Shown in pieces: positions 57,609 to 64,000 of a stretch of DNA of 64,000 nt. The stretch lies in assembly GCF_027247405.1 (NCBI RefSeq), contig NZ_CP097463.1:2294001-2358000 (forward strand), given 5' to 3'. Below the pieces are notes generated by a model. The model was not told the origin of the DNA. It did not search any database and saw only the letters and a program-made list of their open reading frames with translations. The DNA is from Jatrophihabitans cynanchi. Its GTDB lineage: Bacteria > Actinomycetota > Actinomycetes > Mycobacteriales > Jatrophihabitantaceae. A program made the position numbers and the translations under genes. Position 1 is the first letter of the stretch; each line of letters opens with the position of its first letter.

Positions 57609-59213
57609 ATGCAACCAGTTGCCGACTACATCGTGGTGGGCGCGGGCAGCGCCGGCTGCATCATCGCCAGGAGGCTGGCCGACACCGGCGCCGCGGTGCT
57701 GCTGATCGAGGCCGGCCGGCGCGACAACACCCAACTGGTGCGCAAACCCGGCATGATCGGCCCGCTGCACAGCGTGCCGCAGCTGAAGCGGACGGTCGAC
57801 TGGGGCCACTACACGACCCCGCAGGCCGGCGCGCTCGGCCGGCGGATCCCGCAGACCCACGGCAAGGTGGTCGGCGGCTCCAGCTCGATCAACGGCATGG
57901 TCTTCGTGCGCGGCAACCGGCACAACTTCGACGACTGGGCGGCCGAGGGCAACGCCGGCTGGAGCTTCACCGACGTGCTGCCGAGCTTCAAGCGCTTCGA
58001 GTCCTTCGAGGACGGCGAGTCCAACTACCGCGGCGGCTCCGGGCCGATCAAGGTGACCCGCGCGAAGAACCTCACGCCTGCCTCGCAGAGCTTCCTGGAG
58101 GCATTCAGCGCGACAGCGGGCGTGAAGCAACTGGACGACTACAACGCCGAGAGCCAGGAAGGCGTGTCCCTGTTCCAGCAGAGCAACGCGGCCGGACTGC
58201 GCTACAGCACCGCGGTCGGTTACCTCGACGACCGCGGCTCGAACCTCACCGTGCTGCCGAAGACGCAGGTGGTCCGCGTCGTGATCGAGAACGGCCGCGC
58301 CACCGGTGTCGAGGTCTTGAGCCGCCACGGGCGCGAGATGATCCGCGCGAACCGGGAGGTGATCCTCAGCGCCGGCGTGTTCGGCTCGCCGCAGCTGCTC
58401 ATGCTCTCCGGCATCGGACCGGCCGACCACCTGCGCGGACACGGCTTGGACGTGCTTGCCGACCTGCCGGTGGGCGAGAACCTGCACGATCACCTGTTCG
58501 TGCCGATGACCTACGCGATGCCGACCGGCGTGCACCGCCCGAACCCGCTCTACTTCGGCAACGCCTGGGTTCGGGAGCGCTTCCGCTCCGGCAGCACCTG
58601 GCTGGCCCGCAGCGTGTTCGAGGTGGTCGCGTTCGTGCGCACCCGGCAGGCGGGTGAGATTCCCGACCTGCAGCTCCACGTGCTGCCGTGGAGCTACCCC
58701 GCACCGAACCAGGACGCCCCGATCCGGCACAAGCCCGACCCGCGCCGGGCGCTCACGGTGATGTCCACCCTGATCTACCCGAAGAGCCGCGGCACGCTGC
58801 GGCTGGCGTCCGACGACCCGACCGCCGCCCCACTCATCGACCCGAACTACCTGGCCGAGCAGTCCGACGTCGACGTCCTGGTCGACGGGATGGAGCTGAT
58901 CCGCGAGACGATGTCGGCCACTGCCATCTGCGACGGCGTGCAGTGCGAGATCGCGCCGGGCCCCGGCTTCCCGGATCGCGCCGCCCTCGCTCGTGAGGTG
59001 CGCAACCGTGCCACGACCGTCTACCACCCGGTCGGCACCTGCCGGATGGGCGTCGACGAGCGGGCGGTCGTCGATCCGGCCCTCATGGTTCGTGGCGTCG
59101 ACGGGCTGCGGGTGGCCGACGCCTCGATCATGCCGAGCATCGTCGGCGGGAACACCAATGCGGCGTCGATGATGATCGGCGAGCGCTGCGCCGAACTGAT
59201 CACGCGGCGCTGA
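57609..59213 (+). CDS. GMC-family FAD oxidoreductase (choline dehydrogenase-like)
   Basis: The 534-residue protein has the FAD-binding motif YIVVGAGSAGCIIARRL, the GMC signatures THGKVVGGSSSINGMVFVRG and SAGVFGSPQLLMLSGIG, and the C-terminal active-site His in TTVYHPVGTCRMG with the Asn/His partner in PSIVGGNTNAASMMIGE. It oxidises an alcohol; the substrate (choline, a polyethylene-glycol-type or long-chain alcohol) is not readable. ATG 57609 is used. Confidence 0.92.
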   Translation: MQPVADYIVVGAGSAGCIIARRLADTGAAVLLIEAGRRDNTQLVRKPGMIGPLHSVPQLKRTVDWGHYTTPQAGALGRRIPQTHGKVVGGSSSINGMVFVRGNRHNFDDWAAEGNAGWSFTDVLPSFKRFESFEDGESNYRGGSGPIKVTRAKNLTPASQSFLEAFSATAGVKQLDDYNAESQEGVSLFQQSNAAGLRYSTAVGYLDDRGSNLTVLPKTQVVRVVIENGRATGVEVLSRHGREMIRANREVILSAGVFGSPQLLMLSGIGPADHLRGHGLDVLADLPVGENLHDHLFVPMTYAMPTGVHRPNPLYFGNAWVRERFRSGSTWLARSVFEVVAFVRTRQAGEIPDLQLHVLPWSYPAPNQDAPIRHKPDPRRALTVMSTLIYPKSRGTLRLASDDPTAAPLIDPNYLAEQSDVDVLVDGMELIRETMSATAICDGVQCEIAPGPGFPDRAALAREVRNRATTVYHPVGTCRMGVDERAVVDPALMVRGVDGLRVADASIMPSIVGGNTNAASMMIGERCAELITRR

Positions 59214-59489
59214 TCACAGCTGGGCCGCCAGCTGCACCGACATGCAGATGTCGGTGATGCTGCTCTCGCTCTCGCGCAACAGGAACATCGCCCGCTCCAC
59301 CCGGCGCCGCTGCAGGTACCGGTGCGGCGTTTCGCCGAAGGTCGCGGCAAAGGTGCGGATGAAGTGGGCCGGCGACACGTGCGCGATCCGCGCCAGCGCG
59401 GCCACGTCCAGCGGCTGCGCGTAGGCGCGATCCATCGCGTCGCGCGCACGCAGCAGCCGCCGGTTCTGCTGCTCGCTCTCGCGGCTCAC
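59214..59489 (-). pseudogene. AraC-family regulator, 3'-truncated
   Basis: The 91-residue frame contains the first HTH of AraC (LDVAALARIAHVSPAHFIRTFAATFGETPHRYLQRRRVERAMFLL) and the start of the second helix bundle (SITDICMSV). The usual continuation GFxSxGxFSRxF is missing and is replaced by QLAAQL and a stop next to the GMC gene end. It is probably a deletion remnant, though a one-HTH protein could still bind DNA weakly. Confidence 0.7.
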
Positions 59490-59496
59490 CGGCCGG

Positions 59497-61197
59497 TCAG
59501 CGGGTCAGCGTGGGCTGCTCGGGGTCGTGCGTGGCGCCGCCGGCGTCCGGGGCGTCCGGGTCACGTGCCGCCGCAGCCTCGCGCGCCGCCTGCAGACCGG
59601 ACACCAGTCGCAGCGGCACCTCCTTGAGCATCAGCGCGAGCACGAACGCGATCACCAGAACGCCGGCGCCGACCAGGAACACCAGGTCCATCGCGTCGGA
59701 GAAGCCGACCAGGAACGGGTGCGCCAGTGCCTTGTCCAGCGAGTGCAGGAAGGAGGTGTCGTTCAGGTTGCCGCCGCCGCCGAGACCGAGCGTCTTGACC
59801 TGGTCCGGGTGCGCCTTAGCCGCCTGCTGGAAGGCCGGTGTCTCGGCCGCCTTGTCGTACGCCGTCTTGATCTTCGAGCCGGCACTGGAGAACAGGATCG
59901 ACAAGAAGACGGCCGCGCCCAGGGTGCCGCCGACCTGCCGGAAGAAGGTCGTGGACGAGGTTGCCACGCCCATGTCCTTCGGTGGCACCGCGTTCTGCAT
60001 CGCGAGCACCATCGCCTGCATGTTCAGGCCGAGGCCGGCGCCGAAGACCACCATGAACAGGTCGGTGACCACCAGGGACGTGTCCGCGTGCACCGTCGAG
60101 AGCAGCAACAGGCCGACCACCAGCATCGCGCTGCCGATCACCGGGAAGATCTTGTAGCGGCCGGTGCGCGCGGTCAGCTGACCTGCTGTCAGCGAGGCGA
60201 CCATCATGCCGGCGACCATCGGCAGCACCAGGAGTCCGGCCTTGGTGGGCGAGGCGCCCTTGACGATCTGCAGGTACAGCGGGATCGACATCATGCCGCC
60301 GAACATCCCGACGCCGATGACGAACGACTGGCCGGAGCCGACGGCGAACGGGCCGATGCGGAACAGCCGTAGCGGGATCAGCGCCTCGTCGCCCATCAGC
60401 GACTCCACCCGGACGAACGCGACCAGACCGAGCACACCCAGGACGTAACAGAAGAACGCAGCGCCGGACGACCAGCCCCAGGACTGGCCCTGCTCGGCGA
60501 CGATCAGCAGCGGCACCAGGCCGATGGCCAGCGTCGCCGCGCCCCACCAGTCGATGCGGTGCTCGTGCCGGTGGTGCGCGACGTGCAGCACCTTGGTGAC
60601 CACGACCAGCGCCAGGATGCCGATCGGCACGTTGATGTAGAAGATCCAGCGCCAGCCGGTGACGCCGAAGATGTGGTTCGTGCCGGCGAGGAAGCCGCCG
60701 ACGACCGGGCCGAGCACGGACGAGGTGGCGAACACGGCCATGAAGTAGCCCTGGTACCGCGCCCGCTCGCGCGGCGGGATGATGTCGCCGATGATCGCCA
60801 ACGCCAGCGACATCAGGCCGCCCGCGCCGATGCCCTGGAACGCGCGGAACGCGGCCAGCATGTACATCGACGTCGAGAGCCCGCACAGCGCCGAGCCGAT
60901 GACGAAGATCGTGATCGCGAACAGGAACAGCGGTTTGCGGCCGTAGATGTCCGAGAGCTTGCCGTAGAGCGGCGTCGCGATCGTCGAGGTGATCAGGAAC
61001 GCGGTGGTGACCCAGGCCTGCGCGGCCAGCCCGTGCAGGTCGTCACCGATCGTGCGGATCGCGGTGGAGACGATCATCTGATCCAGCGAGGCCAGGAACA
61101 TGCCCAGCATCAGGCCGGACAGGATCGTCAGGATCTGCTTGTGAGTCAGCTCGTCGGACGAGCGAGCCGGTGGTGCGGGCGCCGCGGACGCGGACAT
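59497..61197 (-). CDS. MFS multidrug efflux transporter, DHA2 (EmrB/QacA) type
   Basis: The 566-residue transporter has about 14 helices. Motifs include LDQMIVSTAIRTI (motif D1), PLYGKLSDIYGRKP (motif A), and SSVLGPVVGGFLAG (motif C). It exports hydrophobic drugs by proton antiport. ATG 61197 shares a base with the marR stop, so the two genes form one operon. Confidence 0.92.
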   Translation of the reverse strand: MSASAAPAPPARSSDELTHKQILTILSGLMLGMFLASLDQMIVSTAIRTIGDDLHGLAAQAWVTTAFLITSTIATPLYGKLSDIYGRKPLFLFAITIFVIGSALCGLSTSMYMLAAFRAFQGIGAGGLMSLALAIIGDIIPPRERARYQGYFMAVFATSSVLGPVVGGFLAGTNHIFGVTGWRWIFYINVPIGILALVVVTKVLHVAHHRHEHRIDWWGAATLAIGLVPLLIVAEQGQSWGWSSGAAFFCYVLGVLGLVAFVRVESLMGDEALIPLRLFRIGPFAVGSGQSFVIGVGMFGGMMSIPLYLQIVKGASPTKAGLLVLPMVAGMMVASLTAGQLTARTGRYKIFPVIGSAMLVVGLLLLSTVHADTSLVVTDLFMVVFGAGLGLNMQAMVLAMQNAVPPKDMGVATSSTTFFRQVGGTLGAAVFLSILFSSAGSKIKTAYDKAAETPAFQQAAKAHPDQVKTLGLGGGGNLNDTSFLHSLDKALAHPFLVGFSDAMDLVFLVGAGVLVIAFVLALMLKEVPLRLVSGLQAAREAAAARDPDAPDAGGATHDPEQPTLTR

Positions 61198-61715
61198 CAG
61201 TTCTCCCCTTCTGCCGGGCGGTGCCGCTGATCGGCGCGCTCGGAGATCCACTGCGTACTCGCCGACTCGTAGTCGCGAGTGAAGCGCCGCATCAGGTCCG
61301 CGAAGCGCCGCAGGTCGCGCTCGCTCCAGTCGGCCAGCATGGCGGCGAAGTACCTGTTGCGGATGTCGTCGTGCCGGGCAACGGTCTCGTCGGCCTTGTC
61401 CGTCAGCACGAGCAGGCTGGCCCGCCCGTCTTCGGGGTCGGCCCTACGCTCGACCAGGCCCTCCTTGACGAGGGCGGCAACCTGCCGGCTCACCGTGGAC
61501 GGATCGGCGCGGACGTGCTCGGCGATCGCGCTCGAGCGCAGCGGCCCCTCGTTCGCCAGGCACTTGAGTACCAGCTGGGCGGTCCACTCGACGTCGTGCG
61601 CCGCCGCGTCCAGCACCCTGGCCCGGGTACGGGCGAAGGAGCGCATCAACTGGCTGACGTTGTCAGCGACCGCGACCACGTCCGGACTGAGGACGGGCTG
61701 TTCTGTCGCTTCCAT
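61197..61715 (-). CDS. MarR-family regulator
   Basis: The product has about 172 residues, with a winged helix at 45-110 (LRSSAIAEHVRADPSTVSRQVAALVKEGLVERRADPEDGRASLLVLT). It lies upstream of and overlaps the efflux gene, and is expected to repress the operon until a drug binds. ATG 61715 or GTG 61721 may be used. A palindrome lies directly upstream. Confidence 0.9.
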   Translation of the reverse strand: MEATEQPVLSPDVVAVADNVSQLMRSFARTRARVLDAAAHDVEWTAQLVLKCLANEGPLRSSAIAEHVRADPSTVSRQVAALVKEGLVERRADPEDGRASLLVLTDKADETVARHDDIRNRYFAAMLADWSERDLRRFADLMRRFTRDYESASTQWISERADQRHRPAEGEN

Positions 61716-61728
61716 GGCCACTCACTTA

Positions 61729-61760
61729 CTTGCGCTAAACAAATAGTTGCAAGCCGCAAG
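61729..61760 (-). promoter_or_regulatory. Putative MarR operator
   Basis: The inverted repeat CTTGCG-N20-CGCAAG contains a second pair TTGC-AAGCC-GCAA (61747-61759). It lies 14-45 bases upstream of the marR start, in a locally AT-rich patch (CTAAACAAATAG), as expected for an autoregulated promoter. Confidence 0.5.
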
Positions 61761-61805
61761 CATCTACCTACCCGGCGCCCGAACGCAAATCCGTTCCGGT
61801 GCCGG

Positions 61806-62150
61806 CTACCCGTTCAGCGTGTCCGCCAGCACCTGTGCCTGGGACAGCCCCAGCTCGTGCGTCGCCGTCAGCAGGGTCAGCGGGCCGTGCGTGGCGCGGA
61901 GGTCGGCGAGGGCGCCGGCGGCCGGTTGCGCGGCGAGCTCGGCTCGATAGCGAGCCGCGAACTCCTTCTGCTTGTCCGGGTCGTGGCCGTACCACTTGCG
62001 CAGTTCGGTCGACGGGGCGACGTCCTTGCACCACAGGTCCAGGGCGGCGCGTTCCTTGGAGACACCACGCGGCCAGACCCGGTCGACGAGCACCCGCCGC
62101 CCGTCGTCCGGCACCGGGTCGTCATAGATCCGCTTCACCCGCACGTCCAC
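61806..62150 (-). CDS. DUF488-family protein
   Basis: The product has about 114 residues with VKRIYDDPVPDDGRRVLVDRVWPRG, APSTELRKWYGHDPDK and LTLLTATHELGLSQA, all typical of DUF488. The family is small, soluble and of unknown function. GTG 62150 is used; ATG 62168 would add six residues. Longer upstream frames are shadows of the acyl-CoA synthetase. Confidence 0.83.
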   Translation of the reverse strand: MDVRVKRIYDDPVPDDGRRVLVDRVWPRGVSKERAALDLWCKDVAPSTELRKWYGHDPDKQKEFAARYRAELAAQPAAGALADLRATHGPLTLLTATHELGLSQAQVLADTLNG

Positions 62151-62173
62151 ACCTCGAGTGTGCCGCATCGGCC

Positions 62174-63787
62174 TCAGGACAGCAGGGCGATCGACTCCTC
62201 GCGCATCTGCACCTTGCGCACCTTGCCGGTGACCGTCATCGGGAAGGCGTCCACCAGGTGCACGTAGCGCGGGATCTTGTAGTGGGCCAGCTTGCCCGTG
62301 CAGAACTCGCGCAGCGCCTCGGCCGTGAGCGGCTCGGCTCCCTCGCGCAGCCGGATCCAGGCCATCAGCTCCTCGCCGAACCTCTCGTCCGGGACGCCGA
62401 TCACCTGCGCGTCCACGACATCCGGGTGGGTGTACAGGAACTCCTCGACCTCGCGCGGGTAGATGTTCTCGCCGCCGCGGATCACCATGTCCTTGATCCG
62501 GCCCACGATGTTCAGGTAGCCGTCGGCGTCCATCGTCGCCAGGTCGCCGGTGTGCATCCACCCCCGGCGCAGCACGTCCGCCGTCTTCTCCGGCTCGTTC
62601 CAGTAGCCGATCATCACCGAGTAGCCGCGGGTGCACAGCTCCCCCGGCGTGCCGACCGGGACCGGCAGGTCGGTCTCCGGATCGACCACCTGCACCTCGA
62701 CGTGCGGGTGCACGCGCCCCACCGTCGCGACGCGGCGATCCAGCTCGTCGTCGGCCCCGGTCTGGGTGGACACCGGTGACGTCTCGGTCATCCCGTAGGC
62801 GATGGTCACCTCGGCCATGTGCATCTCGTTGATGACCCGCTTCATCACCTCGACCGGGCACGGGGAACCGGCCATGCAGCCGGTTCGCAGCGAGCTGAGG
62901 TCGTAGTCGGCGAAGTCCGGCAGGCCGAGTTCGGCGATGAACATGGTGGGCACCCCGTAGAGCGAGGTGCACCGCTCGTCCTGCACTGCCTCCAGCGACG
63001 CGGCCGGGTCGAAGCCGGGCGCAGGGATCACCACGCAGGCGCCGTGGCTGGTGGCCGCGAGATTACCCATCACCATCCCGAAGCAGTGGTAGAAGGGCAC
63101 CGGCACGCAGATCCGGTCCTCGTGGGTGTACCGCATGCCCTCGCCGACGAAGAAGCCGTTGTTGAGGATGTTGTGATGGCTGAGCGTGGCGCCCTTCGGG
63201 AAGCCCGTGGTGCCTGAGGTGTACTGGATGTTGATCGGGTCGTCGAACGAGAGGCCGGCCGACCGCTCGGCGACCTGCGCGCTGCTGACACCCGCTGCAT
63301 CGGCGAGCAGCGCCGTCCAGGTCGGGCCGTCGGTGTACACGACCTCGCGCAGGGCCGGCAGCCCACCGCGGACCTGCTCGATCATCGCTCGGTAGTCGCT
63401 GGTCTTGAACTGCTCCGCCGAGATCAGCGTCCCGATCTCGGCCTGGCGGAGCACGTACTCGAGTTCGTGCGTGCGGTAGGCCGGGTTGATGTTCACCAGG
63501 ATCGCGCCGATCCGCGCGGTCGCGTACTGGACGAGGAACCACTGCAGGCAGTTCGGCGCCCAGATCCCCACCCGGTCGCCGGCGCCGACGCCGCGCGCCA
63601 TCAGCCCGCGGGCGAGCTCGTCGACCGCCTCGTCCAGCTGGTGATAGGTGAGGCGGCGTGCGGTGGCGCGATCGACGACGGCCTCGCGGTCCGGATGCGT
63701 CGCCACAGCTCGCCGCAGGTTGGCATCGATCGTCTCCCCGAGCAGCGGGAGGCTCGAGACGCCGTTGGAGTAGGAGGTCGCCAGCAT
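62174..63787 (-). CDS. AMP-binding acyl-CoA synthetase
   Basis: The 537-residue enzyme has the AMP-binding P-loop [26 protein letters not shown], the [20 protein letters not shown] hinge and the catalytic Lys in [13 protein letters not shown]. It activates a fatty or other carboxylic acid with ATP and CoA. The length and motifs fit the FadD-type medium/long-chain group. It is not adjacent to other beta-oxidation genes in the window. Confidence 0.92.
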   Translation of the reverse strand: MLATSYSNGVSSLPLLGETIDANLRRAVATHPDREAVVDRATARRLTYHQLDEAVDELARGLMARGVGAGDRVGIWAPNCLQWFLVQYATARIGAILVNINPAYRTHELEYVLRQAEIGTLISAEQFKTSDYRAMIEQVRGGLPALREVVYTDGPTWTALLADAAGVSSAQVAERSAGLSFDDPINIQYTSGTTGFPKGATLSHHNILNNGFFVGEGMRYTHEDRICVPVPFYHCFGMVMGNLAATSHGACVVIPAPGFDPAASLEAVQDERCTSLYGVPTMFIAELGLPDFADYDLSSLRTGCMAGSPCPVEVMKRVINEMHMAEVTIAYGMTETSPVSTQTGADDELDRRVATVGRVHPHVEVQVVDPETDLPVPVGTPGELCTRGYSVMIGYWNEPEKTADVLRRGWMHTGDLATMDADGYLNIVGRIKDMVIRGGENIYPREVEEFLYTHPDVVDAQVIGVPDERFGEELMAWIRLREGAEPLTAEALREFCTGKLAHYKIPRYVHLVDAFPMTVTGKVRKVQMREESIALLS

Positions 63788-63853
63788 GCGCCGATCCTAG
63801 GTCGCTCAGCTCACTGCCGGCAGCGCTCGATCGGCGTCCCGGCTTAACGCTCG

Positions 63854-63897
63854 AGCGCCGCACCGAAACCGCAGTAGCGGGGTTTCGGCGCGGCGCT
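63854..63897 (-). terminator. Strong hairpin downstream of the bldC-like gene
   Basis: The inverted repeat AGCGCCGCACCGAAACC / GGTTTCGGCGCGGCGCT has 17 pairs with one mismatch and a 10-base loop. It lies 22 bases after the stop of the minus-strand bldC-like gene and before the synthetase start, so it is likely a terminator of the former. No clear T-run follows, as is common in Actinobacteria. Confidence 0.6.
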
Positions 63898-63919
63898 CCG
63901 GTGCGCTTGGTCGGTGCCG

Positions 63920-64000
63920 TCAGGCGTCGACCGTTGCCTGGGTGTTGCCCTCCAGCAGCGCGCGGACCTCGGACTCGCGGTAGCGGCGGTGGCCGCCCAG
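63920..64000 (-). CDS. BldC-like MerR-type HTH protein (partial)
   Basis: Only the last 26 codons are in the window: LGGHRRYRESEVRALLEGNTQ, then TVDA and stop. The GGHRRYRxSEV block is the wing of BldC/AlpA-type single-HTH regulators, which in Streptomyces control developmental timing. The gene continues beyond the right edge. Confidence 0.75.
   Translation of the reverse strand: MGGHRRYRESEVRALLEGNTQATVDA

Noticed and set aside
56928-59027. Minus-strand open frame of 699 codons opposite the GMC oxidoreductase
   Set aside because: It is a shadow; the plus strand carries all GMC motifs.
1-64000. CRISPR array
   Set aside because: No series of regularly spaced identical repeats was seen; the repeats found are att sites, leader elements and IS ends.

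Overview
The window is GC-rich DNA of an actinomycete. The evidence is the SCO6880-type conjugation protein, a TadA gene with two TadA-associated proteins, a LytR-CpsA-Psr protein, the 3' end of a BldC-like gene, and frequent GTG starts with four-base stop/start overlaps. The genus cannot be read from the sequence. Three blocks are visible.

Block 1 (left edge to about 30.1 kb) is most of an integrative conjugative element (ICE). An HD-domain/IspF-like/HTH cassette lies at its left (0.25-2.0 kb). A type IV secretion module follows (3.3-10.2 kb): VirB1/NlpC-P60 hydrolase, a two-helix small protein, a VirB8-like protein, TrbL/VirB6, SCO6880 and VirB4. A second module (19.7-26.3 kb) holds a DUF3846-like protein, an ArdC-like antirestriction protein, VirD4, an HNH protein, a DUF4913-like protein, a primase and an excisionase, then a tyrosine integrase (26.3-27.6 kb). 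Between the modules is a defence cargo slot (10.5-19.3 kb). It holds an AlbA_2 protein, a QatABCD anti-phage system whose qatC is split by an IS4-family element, and a membrane-anchored nuclease-like protein. A second cargo slot after the integrase carries a HigB-HigA-SecB toxin-antitoxin-chaperone operon and a YjzC-like gene. Four copies of a roughly 55-nt structured leader element precede four ICE transcription units. No relaxase gene was recognised and the left attachment site is outside the window.

Block 2 (30.1-48.3 kb) is a metabolic island between two direct repeats that both contain the 3' part of a tRNA-Ser(CGA) gene; the intact tRNA gene is at the right. It encodes a Dpp-type peptide ABC transporter, a CocE/NonD hydrolase, a diaminopimelate-decarboxylase-like enzyme, a C45-type Ntn hydrolase, an AtuA/DUF1446 protein with DUF4387, two DUF4392 (glutamate cyclase-like) proteins, a CaiB-type CoA transferase and a glutaryl-CoA-dehydrogenase-like enzyme. 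A divergent GntR/UTRA regulator sits at its edge. A TGGTCTGG-type motif occurs before both operons and the regulator gene. The set looks like uptake and breakdown of an amide or peptide-like compound ending in glutaryl-CoA-type chemistry; the substrate is inference.

Block 3 (48.3-64 kb) looks like core chromosome: tRNA-Ser(CGA), tadA and two associated genes, tyrA, an LCP protein, tRNA-Glu, tRNA-Asp, a thioesterase, a sirohydrochlorin chelatase-like gene and tRNA-Phe. After these come a cytochrome-b operon behind a DosR-like palindrome, a DUF202 protein, a GMC oxidoreductase, a truncated AraC gene, a MarR/MFS efflux pair, a DUF488 protein, an acyl-CoA synthetase and the end of a bldC-like gene.
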